NCBI RefSeq assembly: GCF_018603885.1
Contig: NZ_JAHGAW010000002.1
Location: forward strand, 124,001-188,000
Direction: 5' to 3'
From: Sphingobium nicotianae
GTDB taxonomy: Bacteria; Pseudomonadota; Alphaproteobacteria; Sphingomonadales; Sphingomonadaceae
DNA length: 64,000 nucleotides
Shown: piece by piece, positions 8,061 through 15,915 of the stretch
Position numbering within the stretch: position 1 is the first letter of the stretch
How the letters are laid out: every line of letters begins with the position of its first letter
Program-made: the position numbers and the translations under genes
The notes under the pieces: generated by a model
Database searches by the model: none
The model's input: only the letters and a program-made list of their open reading frames with translations
What the model was told of the DNA's origin: nothing

Positions 8061-9488
8061 TTGGGGATGGCGGCCAGGGGGGATATGGGTCCGGCACTTG
8101 CGGCGCTCGAGCTGCTGCGCAACGAATTGCTGCTCTTCGCGGCGATCGGCCTGCTGATCGGTGGGCTCGACGATCTTTTGATCGATCTCGTTTATGCGGC
8201 GCGGCGCCTGTGGCGTTCGCTCACCGTCTATTCCCGCATCCGGCGCATGACCGCGCGGGACCTCCCGCCCGCCGGCGCTGCCGGGCCGATCGCCGTCTTC
8301 GTGCCCGCCTGGGACGAGGCCGACGTAATCGTGCCGATGCTGCGCGGCTGCCTGGAGAAGTGGCGCGACGACGATGTGCAGATCTTCGTCGGCGTCTATG
8401 CGAACGACCGGCCGACCATCGATGCGGTCGTCGATCTGATCGCCCGGCACGGCGGGGACCGCGTCCTTCCTGTGGTCAATCATCGCGACGGGCCGACGAC
8501 CAAGGCGGATTGCCTGAACCAGCTCTGGCACGCGATGCGACGCTGGGAGAGGCGAGAGGGCCGCGACGTGCTCGCCGTCGTGCTGCACGATGCCGAGGAC
8601 GTGGTGCACAAGGACGCGCTGCGCGTCATCGGCCTGCTGGCGCCGCGCTTCGCGCTGGTCCAGCTGCCGGTGCTGCCGCTGACCTCGGCGCGATCGCGCT
8701 GGGTGGCCGGCCATTATTGCGACGAGTTCGCCGAGGCGCATGGCAAGTCGCTGGCCGTACGTGAAGCAGTGGGCGCAGCGCTGCCGTCCGCAGGGGTCGG
8801 CTGTGGCTTCAATCGGGCGGCGCTTGGCCGGATCGCGGCGGCGCGGGGCGACCTGCCGTTCGACGCGAGCAGCCTGACCGAGGATTATGAGCTGGGCCTG
8901 TTGCTCGGGGACGAGGGCGGACGCGGCGTCATGGTGCGGATGCGCGACGCGGATGGCCAGGTCATCGCCACGCGCGAATATTTTCCGGACACGCTGAGCG
9001 CGGCTATCCGCCAGAAGGCACGCTGGACGGTGGGCATCGCGCTGGCCGGGTGGGACCGGCTTGGCTGGACCGGCGGCTGGCGCGAGCGCTGGATGCGATT
9101 GCGCGATCGGCGCGCGGCGCTGGCGGCGCTGATTCTCCTAACGGCCTATGTGGGGTTGATCCTCTCGGCGAGTGTCAATGCCGGCGCATGGCTCATCGGC
9201 CGGCCGCTCTCGCCCTTGCCGCCGCCGTTGCCGGCGCTGCTCGCGATGACCGGCGTCATTCTCGTCTGGCGCCTGCTGGTGCGGATGATCTTCGTGTGGA
9301 GCGCCTATGGGCCGGTCGAAGCGCTACGCTCGGTGCCGCGCACGTTCATCGCCAATTTCATCGCGATGCTGGCGGCGCGACGGGCGGTGGGCATCTATGT
9401 GCGCCATCTGCGGGGCGAGGCGCTGGCGTGGGACAAGACGGCGCATCGCTTTCCGGAGCCGGTTCTCGCGACAGCGACGGCGCGATGA
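8061..9488 (+). CDS. NfrB-like membrane glycosyltransferase, family 2
   Basis: The 475-residue protein has an N-terminal membrane segment (about 20-45), a GT-A glycosyltransferase domain (about 70-330) and two or three C-terminal membrane helices (about 350-430). GT motifs seen are VFVPAWDEADV, a nucleotide-binding HDAEDVVH near residue 178, SLTEDYELG near residue 275 (the ED of processive enzymes) and QKARWTVGI, a QxxRW-type motif. The closest named relative by eye is phage N4 adsorption protein NfrB, an exopolysaccharide synthase. Its stop overlaps the next start (ATGA). Confidence 0.85.
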   Translation: MGMAARGDMGPALAALELLRNELLLFAAIGLLIGGLDDLLIDLVYAARRLWRSLTVYSRIRRMTARDLPPAGAAGPIAVFVPAWDEADVIVPMLRGCLEKWRDDDVQIFVGVYANDRPTIDAVVDLIARHGGDRVLPVVNHRDGPTTKADCLNQLWHAMRRWERREGRDVLAVVLHDAEDVVHKDALRVIGLLAPRFALVQLPVLPLTSARSRWVAGHYCDEFAEAHGKSLAVREAVGAALPSAGVGCGFNRAALGRIAAARGDLPFDASSLTEDYELGLLLGDEGGRGVMVRMRDADGQVIATREYFPDTLSAAIRQKARWTVGIALAGWDRLGWTGGWRERWMRLRDRRAALAALILLTAYVGLILSASVNAGAWLIGRPLSPLPPPLPALLAMTGVILVWRLLVRMIFVWSAYGPVEALRSVPRTFIANFIAMLAARRAVGIYVRHLRGEALAWDKTAHRFPEPVLATATAR

Positions 9489-10600
9489 CCACCGCCGGAC
9501 GCCCTCTGCGCTTTCTGGGCTATATGGTCGGCGGCTGGGTCGGTCTGCGCGCGGTCTCGCTCCTTGCGCCGGCGCTATGGAGCATGGCCATGCCGACCGT
9601 GCCGGCAAACCAGATCACGGAGCGGCCATTGAGCGACGATGGCGGGCCGGCGGCCGACCCGTCCTCCAAATCGGTGGCGCCCCTTGCCCCCGTCCAAGCG
9701 GCGGCGCGTCCGGCGGCCGTTCGGGCGCTGGCGAAGCCGAAGCGCGCAGGCGCCTTCGGACCTGTCACGATCGCAGGGATGGGCTGGCATGAAGGCACGA
9801 TGGACCTCTTGATCGGCGCTGCCCTTGGCTTCCAGCGGCCGCGCATTGCGAACGGCCTGATCGACCGGCTCGGTCGCGTGGTCGCGGGCAATGAGGGGCG
9901 GAGCGGCGCGATCGGCGCGGGCAGCGGCGTCGCGGTGGCGCCACGCGCCGGCGGGCCGGGGCGCTGGTCCGGTGCGGCCTGGCTGCTCTGGCGCCCCGAG
10001 ATGGGCAATGGCTTTGCCAATGCGCCGCTGCTCGGCGGATCGCAGGCGGGTGCGCGGCTCGATTATCGTCTCTCCAGCGGCGGGGCGAACCAGCTCAGCC
10101 TTTACGGCCGCGTCAGCCGTGCCTTCACCGGTCCGTCATCGGAGGAAGGCGCGCTCGGGCTCGCCTGGCGCCCCGGCAAGCTCCCGGTCTCGCTGCTCGC
10201 GGAGCGGCGGGTGCGGTTGGGGCCGGGTGGGCGCAATGCCTTCGCCGTGCTCGCAGCCGGCGGCATCGGCCCGCGCGAGGTCACCCGGCGGGTCGAAGTC
10301 GAGGGCTATGCGCAGGCCGGGTTCGTCGGCGAGCGGCTGGAGGATGGTTTCGCGGACGGCAAGGCGAGCCTTGGCTATCGCCTCACGCCGCCGGCGGAGC
10401 GACGCAGCGTCACGCTGGGCGCGAGCCTCTCGGGCAGTGTGCAGCCGGGGGCGGGCCGCGTCGATATCGGGCCGGAACTGCGCTTTCGCCTGCCGGTCGG
10501 AAGCGCGGGCGTGCGTCTCTCTACCGAGTGGCGCGCGCGTGTCGCCGGCGACGCTCGCCCCAGCAGCGGCCCGGCGATCACGCTCGTCGCCGATTTTTAG
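9485..10600 (+). CDS. Predicted outer-membrane beta-barrel protein, partner of NfrB-like enzyme
   Basis: The 371-residue protein has an N-terminal hydrophobic stretch (about 10-40) and a Pro/Ala-rich linker. The C-terminal half (from about 115) alternates short polar turns and amphipathic strands (SGAAWLLWRPEMG, LSLYGRVSRAF, GYAQAGFVGERLEDG) and ends in VADF, a typical terminal Phe for outer-membrane insertion. This resembles the C-terminal barrel of NfrA. Four-base overlap with the glycosyltransferase gene argues for a two-gene synthesis and export unit. Function is inferred from context only. Confidence 0.7.
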   Translation: MTTAGRPLRFLGYMVGGWVGLRAVSLLAPALWSMAMPTVPANQITERPLSDDGGPAADPSSKSVAPLAPVQAAARPAAVRALAKPKRAGAFGPVTIAGMGWHEGTMDLLIGAALGFQRPRIANGLIDRLGRVVAGNEGRSGAIGAGSGVAVAPRAGGPGRWSGAAWLLWRPEMGNGFANAPLLGGSQAGARLDYRLSSGGANQLSLYGRVSRAFTGPSSEEGALGLAWRPGKLPVSLLAERRVRLGPGGRNAFAVLAAGGIGPREVTRRVEVEGYAQAGFVGERLEDGFADGKASLGYRLTPPAERRSVTLGASLSGSVQPGAGRVDIGPELRFRLPVGSAGVRLSTEWRARVAGDARPSSGPAITLVADF

Positions 10601-10657
10601 CGGACCCGGCGTCCTCGCCTCTTTTGGCGCGGTCGCTTTGCGACTACCGAGGGGCGT

Positions 10658-11572
10658 ATGGATATTTATCTGCCGATCGCCAATCTGTCGGTGAATGCGC
10701 TCGTCATCATCGGGCTCGGCGGGCTGGTCGGGCTCCTGTCCGGCATGTTCGGCGTCGGCGGCGGCTTCCTCACGACGCCCTTGCTGATCTTCTACGGCAT
10801 TCCGCCGACGGTCGCTGCGGCCTCGTCCGCGACGCAGGTCATGGGCGCGAGCGTCTCCAGCGTGGTCGGCCATGTCGGGCGCAAGACTATCGACTTCCAG
10901 ATGGGCGGCGTGATGGTGGTCGGCGGCGTGATCGGCGCAGGCATCGGCGCGGTCATCTTCCGTGTGCTGGAGCGGATCGGCCAGATCGATACGGTGATCG
11001 GTATCCTCTATGTGGTGATGCTCGGCTCGATCGGCATGCTGATGGCGCGGGAATCCATCCACGCGCTGATCATGGCGCGGCGCGGCGAACGGCTGGAGGC
11101 GCGCAAGCGTCGGCACCATCCTCTGGTCTCGGCCTTGCCGCTGCGCTGGCGCTTCTATGCCTCGGGCCTCTATATTTCGCCTTTCGCGCCGCTGTTGCTC
11201 GGCATCTTCTCGGGCATCATCACCATGCTGATGGGCATTGGCGGCGGCTTCGTGCTGGTGCCGGCGATGATCTACATCCTGGGCATGTCGACCCAGCTGG
11301 TGATTGGCACGTCTTTGTTTCAGATCCTGTTCGTGACCATGGTGACGACGATGGTCCACGCGACGACCACCCACGCGGTCGACCTGGTCCTCGCCTTCCT
11401 GCTGCTGATCGGCAGCGTGATCGGCGCGCAAATCGGCGGGCGCATTTCGATGAAGGCGCGGCCCGAATATCTGCGCGTGGCGCTGGCCTTCATCGTGCTG
11501 ATCGTCGCGATCCGCATGGCGCTCGGCCTGGGCTGGCGGCCCGACGAGATCTACACGGTGACGCTCCAGTGA
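10658..11572 (+). CDS. TauE/SafE family sulfite or organosulfonate exporter
   Basis: The 304-residue membrane protein has eight or so hydrophobic segments in two repeats. The family motifs GMFGVGGGFLTTPLLI (near residue 30) and MGIGGGFVLVPAMIYILG (near 190) mark the two halves. TSUP proteins move sulfite, sulfonates or related anions; the substrate here is not evident. The gene is coupled by a GTGA overlap to the TIGR02186 gene, a pairing I know from other alphaproteobacteria. Confidence 0.88.
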   Translation: MDIYLPIANLSVNALVIIGLGGLVGLLSGMFGVGGGFLTTPLLIFYGIPPTVAAASSATQVMGASVSSVVGHVGRKTIDFQMGGVMVVGGVIGAGIGAVIFRVLERIGQIDTVIGILYVVMLGSIGMLMARESIHALIMARRGERLEARKRRHHPLVSALPLRWRFYASGLYISPFAPLLLGIFSGIITMLMGIGGGFVLVPAMIYILGMSTQLVIGTSLFQILFVTMVTTMVHATTTHAVDLVLAFLLLIGSVIGAQIGGRISMKARPEYLRVALAFIVLIVAIRMALGLGWRPDEIYTVTLQ

Positions 11573-12360
11573 GGCGGCTCGCGGCCCTGCTTTGCGCACT
11601 GGTCCTGCTCGTCACGGGGCAGGCGGCCCTCGCGCAGAAGGAAGCGCCGCAGCTGGTGCCGGACGTGTCGCAGCGCACGGTGGAGATCAAGTTCAGCTTC
11701 ACCGGCGCCGAGCTGCTGCTGTTCGGGGCGATCCTCTATCCCGGCGGGCGGGTGCCGGAGAAGCCGGCCGACATCATCGTCGTGCTCAAGGGGCCGAGCC
11801 AGGCCATCAAGATGCGCGAGAAGCAGAAGGTCGCGGGCATCTGGGTCAATGCCGACAGCATCGATTTCCGCTCAGCGCCGAGCTTCTATGCGGTCGGCTC
11901 ATCGCGGCCGATCGACAAGCTGGTCGATGAGCGGACGGCCGCCATTTACGAGCTGGGCCTCGCGAAGCTCCAGCTCTCGCCGTCCTCGCTCAACGACACC
12001 ACGGAGATCGATCGCTTCTCCGATGGTCTCAAGGAGCTGCAGGCACGCAAGGGCCTGTATCTGGAGGAACCCGGCTCGGTCGAGATCACCGACGGCGTTC
12101 TGTACCGGGCGCGGCTGCCGCTCTCGGCGCGGGTGGTCACCGGCACCTACACAGCGGAGACCTTCCTCGTCCAGAACGGCCGCGTGCTCGCCGCCGCGAC
12201 GCGCGAGATCGAGGTGCGAAAGACCGGATTCGAGCGGCTGATCGGCCTCTTCGCGCGGGAGCATGACCTGGTCTATGGCCTCGCCGCGGTGGCACTGGCG
12301 CTCGGCATGGGGCTGCTCGCGGGCGTGATTGCCGGCCGCGTGGGCAGCGCGTTCGGCTGA
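11569..12360 (+). CDS. TIGR02186 / Alph_Pro_TM family membrane-anchored protein
   Basis: The 263-residue product starts at a GTG inside the stop of the TSUP gene. It has a signal peptide (residues 3-20), a periplasmic beta-rich region beginning VPDVSQRTVEIKFSFTGAELLLFGA, quoted in part, and a C-terminal membrane helix (about 235-257, LVYGLAAVALALG). The family is uncharacterised; its conserved neighbour is a TauE/SafE exporter, so a role as periplasmic accessory of that transporter is a reasonable inference. A much longer frame upstream is a shadow. Confidence 0.85.
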   Translation: MRRLAALLCALVLLVTGQAALAQKEAPQLVPDVSQRTVEIKFSFTGAELLLFGAILYPGGRVPEKPADIIVVLKGPSQAIKMREKQKVAGIWVNADSIDFRSAPSFYAVGSSRPIDKLVDERTAAIYELGLAKLQLSPSSLNDTTEIDRFSDGLKELQARKGLYLEEPGSVEITDGVLYRARLPLSARVVTGTYTAETFLVQNGRVLAAATREIEVRKTGFERLIGLFAREHDLVYGLAAVALALGMGLLAGVIAGRVGSAFG

Positions 12361-12489
12361 GCCGAAATGACACGCAATCAGGCTTTGAGAGGCGCGGATT
12401 TCCGCGCGGCTTTACCTTTTGGCAGGATTTTGTTTACGCCTTGCTGGTAGCGCTCGTGCGGATCACGCGAAGCTGGGAGCGTTGCACTC

Positions 12490-14196
12490 GTGAATTTTGT
12501 CGACGGCATGAACGGCGGTAAGCGCTTCGAAGACAGGATCGCGCAGGCTCGCGCCGCCGCCGCCACGGATCCGGCAGCTCCGCTCCGCCGTCGCCAGTCC
12601 GATTTCGTCATCGGTGTCGTTTCGGCCATTGCCGGCGGCTCGGCCAAGATCATGCTCGACATTGCCGCGATGGAAACGCTCGCCGGCAATAGCGATCCCA
12701 GCGTGGCGATGGCCGGCCAGGTTGGCAGCCAGATCAAGATGATGGTCGGCCAGAACTGGCTTGTCGCGACGGTGCGCACCCTCGCGCTCGATGCACGCGT
12801 CGCGGCCCATGTGGTCGCCGAGATCGATTTCATCGGCGAGGGCGATCAGGAGCAGCTCACCGGCCGGATCTTCCGCTTCCGCCGCGGCGTCACGCGCTTC
12901 CCGGTTCCCGGCACGCAGGTCTATCCGGTGTCCAACAGCGACATGGTGGAAATCTATTCGGCCCACGACCAGAAATGCATCGAGATCGGCACGGTCTATC
13001 CGACGGCGGCAACGCGGGCGGCCCTGCTCGTCGACAGTCTGCTCGGCAAGCATTTCGCGCTGCTCGGCTCGACCGGTACGGGCAAGTCGACCGCTGCCGC
13101 GCTCATCCTGCACCGCATCTGCGATCTCTCGCCCCAGGGCCATATCGTGATGATCGACCCCCATGGCGAATATGGCGCGGCCTTCGCGACCAATGGTGCG
13201 GTCTATGGTGCGAACAATCTCGAGCTGCCCTACTGGCTGATGAACTTCGAGGAGCATTGCGAGATCCTCGTGACCTCCAAGGGGCCAGAGCGCGCCATGG
13301 ACTGCGACATCCTCGCCAAATGCCTGCTCGCCGCGCGCGCGCGCAATCGCGCCGCCGAGGGCATTGGCCGGCTCACCGTGGATTCGCCGGTGCCCTATCT
13401 GCTCTCGGATCTGGGGACGATCCTGCAGAACGAGATGGGCAAGCTGGAAAAGACCACCAACACGCTGCCTTACGTCCGGCTGCGTGCCCGGCTGGACGAG
13501 ATCAAGGCCGATCCGCGCTTCAGCTTCATGTTCTCCGGCATGCTGGTGGCGGACTCGATGCAGACGTTCCTGTCGAAAGTGTTCCGCCTGCCTGCGCAGG
13601 GCAAGCCGATTTCGATCATCGACACCTCCTCCATGCCGTCCGAGATCATCCATGTCGTCGTTTCGGTGCTGGCGCGGCTGATCTTCGACTTCGCCCTCTG
13701 GGCGCGCGATGAGGAGCAGAAGCCGATCCTCCTCGTCTGCGAGGAAGCGCATCGCTACATCCCGTCGAGCAGCATCGGCGAGGGGCAGAGCGTCCGCAAG
13801 ATCCTGGAGCGCATCGCCAAGGAGGGCCGCAAATATGGCGTGTCGCTGGGGCTTATCACCCAGCGTCCGTCGGACCTGGCCGAAGGCGTGCTCTCCCAGT
13901 GCGGCACGCTCATCGCCATGCGCCTCAACAATGACCGCGACCAGCATTTCGTGAAGGCGGCGATGCCCGAAGGGTCGCGAGGTTTCCTCGATGCGATCCC
14001 GGCGCTGCGCAATCGCGAATGCATCGTCTGCGGCGAGGGTGTCTCGGTGCCGATCCGCGTCGCGTTCGACGATCTGGAGCCAAATCGCCGTCCCGCATCG
14101 GCCGATCCGGTGTTCTCCGAGCTGTGGCGCCAGACGGGCGGCGAGGACGAGATCCTCGAACGCACGGTCAATCGCTGGCGCAACCAGGGGCGCTGA
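12490..14196 (+). CDS. HerA/DUF87-type ATP-dependent DNA translocase
   Basis: The 568-residue protein begins at a GTG and has an N-terminal HAS-barrel-like region (about 35-170) and a FtsK/HerA ATPase core. Walker A is GSTGTGKST at residues 193-201, Walker B is LLVCEEAH around Glu418-419, and an arginine/sensor segment follows (SQCGTLIAMRLNNDRDQ). HerA ATPases partner with NurA nucleases in DNA-end processing, or work in defence and conjugation systems. No NurA or Sir2-like partner lies beside it; the gene stands alone, followed by a terminator. Its role here is open. Confidence 0.85.
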   Translation: MNFVDGMNGGKRFEDRIAQARAAAATDPAAPLRRRQSDFVIGVVSAIAGGSAKIMLDIAAMETLAGNSDPSVAMAGQVGSQIKMMVGQNWLVATVRTLALDARVAAHVVAEIDFIGEGDQEQLTGRIFRFRRGVTRFPVPGTQVYPVSNSDMVEIYSAHDQKCIEIGTVYPTAATRAALLVDSLLGKHFALLGSTGTGKSTAAALILHRICDLSPQGHIVMIDPHGEYGAAFATNGAVYGANNLELPYWLMNFEEHCEILVTSKGPERAMDCDILAKCLLAARARNRAAEGIGRLTVDSPVPYLLSDLGTILQNEMGKLEKTTNTLPYVRLRARLDEIKADPRFSFMFSGMLVADSMQTFLSKVFRLPAQGKPISIIDTSSMPSEIIHVVVSVLARLIFDFALWARDEEQKPILLVCEEAHRYIPSSSIGEGQSVRKILERIAKEGRKYGVSLGLITQRPSDLAEGVLSQCGTLIAMRLNNDRDQHFVKAAMPEGSRGFLDAIPALRNRECIVCGEGVSVPIRVAFDDLEPNRRPASADPVFSELWRQTGGEDEILERTVNRWRNQGR

Positions 14197-14329
14197 TCCG
14201 GGAAGCTTCTGCGACGCTCGGGCTTACGCGCGTTCAACCGACATTTTTTGTCGACGAGTGGAACTTCGGCTCGCTTCACTCATTTTACGGTTACTGGCCT
14301 TCGCGCTGGTGATGCAACCCCGATCCTGG

Positions 14330-14364
14330 CGGCGGTCCTTGCGCAAGCGGGCCGCCGTTTTTTT
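14330..14364 (+). terminator. Rho-independent terminator after HerA-like gene
   Basis: CGGCGG (14330-14335) pairs with CCGCCG (14352-14357), an inner CTTGCGCAAG can fold, and seven T residues follow. It lies 134 bases after the HerA-like stop. The T tract and GC-rich stem are the classic form. Confidence 0.75.
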
Positions 14365-14571
14365 GTGCGGAATCCGAACGGGGGCCTGCGACCGGCGTCC
14401 GCAATCGGGTCCCGGTCTGGCTGGTAGTTCGACTTGAGAGGGGTTGGGAAGCGGAGCTTAGCCCCTCCTCTTCAGAGGAGGGGTGATAAAGTCCGCAATG
14501 GCGTCGGATCCTGACTGTCGGCTTCCGGGCGATATCCCTGGATAGCCGCCATCCCGGATTGTCCAGGCGTC
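14365..14571. repeat. Gene-free gap with GAGGGG palindromic repeat
   Basis: The 376-base gap between the HerA-like gene and the metallopeptidase gene holds the terminator and, at about 14450-14492, a CCCCTCCTCTTCAGAGGAGGGG-type palindrome (quoted in spirit; core CCTCTTCAGAGG) followed by TGATAAAG. The same layout (palindrome then GATAAA) occurs inside valS near 20330. I see no gene here. Confidence 0.55.
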
Positions 14572-14982
14572 CTAGCCCTGCTGCCCCAGCCCATCTTCGA
14601 TGGCGTGCATGTCCTCGTCCGAGAAGCCGAAATGATGGCCGACTTCGTGGATCAGCACATGGGTGATGAGATCCTCCAAAGTCACGCCGGTCTCGGCCCA
14701 TTCGTCGAGCAGGGGGCGGCGGAAGAGGCGGATGCGCGGGGGCATATCGCCGGACGACCAGATGCTCTGTTCGGTGAGCGGGCGGCCTTCGTAGAGGCCG
14801 CTCAGCTCCCAGGGATCCTCGATGCCGAGATCGGCGAGCGCCCCCTCGTCGGCAAACTCCTCGACGAGGATGGCGACATCGCCGAGATGGTCCCGGAACA
14901 GGGCCGGCATCGCCGCCACGGCCTGACGCGCGAGCCGCTCGATGCGCTCTGCGTCCGGCGCCGTCTGGCCGCGTTCAGCCAT
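14572..14982 (-). CDS. Small zincin-like metallopeptidase family protein
   Basis: The 136-residue protein has the zinc protease signature THVLIHEVGHHFGFSDEDM near residues 107-125: HExxH plus a downstream Asp/Glu instead of the third His. This is the PF06262 family (minimal zincin-like proteins, including MpgA relatives), usually about 120-140 residues, without signal peptide and so cytoplasmic. Its start overlaps the 3' end of the SDR gene by eight bases. Substrate unknown. Confidence 0.86.
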   Translation of the reverse strand: MAERGQTAPDAERIERLARQAVAAMPALFRDHLGDVAILVEEFADEGALADLGIEDPWELSGLYEGRPLTEQSIWSSGDMPPRIRLFRRPLLDEWAETGVTLEDLITHVLIHEVGHHFGFSDEDMHAIEDGLGQQG

Positions 14983-15727
14983 GCTGGAGATCGCAATCGA
15001 TGGGCAGTGCCGCGCCGGAGATGGAGCGGCCGGCCGGCGTCGTCAGGAACAGCGCGAGATCGGCGACATGCTCGGGCGCAGTGATCCGCTTGAGCGATTG
15101 CGTCGCGAGGCCGAGCGCCGTCTCCTCCTCGATCGAGCGGCCGCTGATCTGGGCGCGCCCGGCGATCACCCGGTCGAAGCGCTCGCCGCCGACCGCGCCC
15201 GGCAGGATCGCATTGACGCTGATGTCGTGCGCGCCCAGTTCCATCGAGAGCGTCTTGGTGAAGCCGATCAGGCCCCATTTGCTGGTCGCATAGGCGATGC
15301 GGTTCGGGTAGCCGTAGCGCCCCGCCGCCGAGGACATGACGATGATCGTGCCAGCGCTCTCCTTGAGCAGGGGGATGGCGCGGCGGGTGACTTCGAACGT
15401 GCCGGTGAGGTTGATGCCGAGCACGCGCCGCCAGTCGTCGCTGGGGAGCTGGTCGGCGGGAAGTGTGGGTCCGCCGATGCCGACATTGTTGACCAGCACG
15501 TCCAGCCCGCCCAGCTCGCGGTCGAGCGCGACGAACAGCGCGTCGATATCGGCGACGTCCGCGCAGTCGCATGTGACGGTGCGCAGGCCGGGGAGGGTAG
15601 CTCGTGCCGTGTCGAGCGCCGTATCGTCGACATCGCAGACCAGCACGCGCGCGCCATCGGCGAGAAAACGCCGCGCGACCGCGAGGCCGATTCCGCCCGC
15701 GCCGCCTGTCACCAATACCCGCTTCAT
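14975..15727 (-). CDS. SDR family oxidoreductase
   Basis: The 250-residue short-chain dehydrogenase has the cofactor loop TGGAGGIG (residues 7-14), Asp in VCDVDD (NAD preference likely), the NNVG motif near 82, and the catalytic Ser-Tyr-Lys set (SSAAG, then YATSK near residues 148-152). The C-terminal PLPIDCDLQHG is usual for the family. The ATG at 15727 begins the first beta strand directly. Substrate cannot be told from sequence. It is followed, with overlap, by the metallopeptidase gene. Confidence 0.88.
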   Translation of the reverse strand: MKRVLVTGGAGGIGLAVARRFLADGARVLVCDVDDTALDTARATLPGLRTVTCDCADVADIDALFVALDRELGGLDVLVNNVGIGGPTLPADQLPSDDWRRVLGINLTGTFEVTRRAIPLLKESAGTIIVMSSAAGRYGYPNRIAYATSKWGLIGFTKTLSMELGAHDISVNAILPGAVGGERFDRVIAGRAQISGRSIEEETALGLATQSLKRITAPEHVADLALFLTTPAGRSISGAALPIDCDLQHG

Positions 15728-15915
15728 GTGCCGCGCTCCGCTCGCATAGATCGCGCGATCCATACCGGGCTGGCTTTCAAAAGCCAGTCTCTTCGCGGCG
15801 CGCCGCCACTCACCGCATTTTCAACGCCTTGCGGTTGCGTTGGGCAGGCAAGTGCGGGTATCTGCTCATTTTCAACTGCATAGTGCCGTGGAGCACTGCA
15901 GGAGGGGGACCGGCA

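Noticed and set aside
10136..11599. 487-codon minus-strand frame rich in His, Asp and Arg
   Set aside because: It spans the antisense of three genes on the plus strand and has a typical shadow composition.
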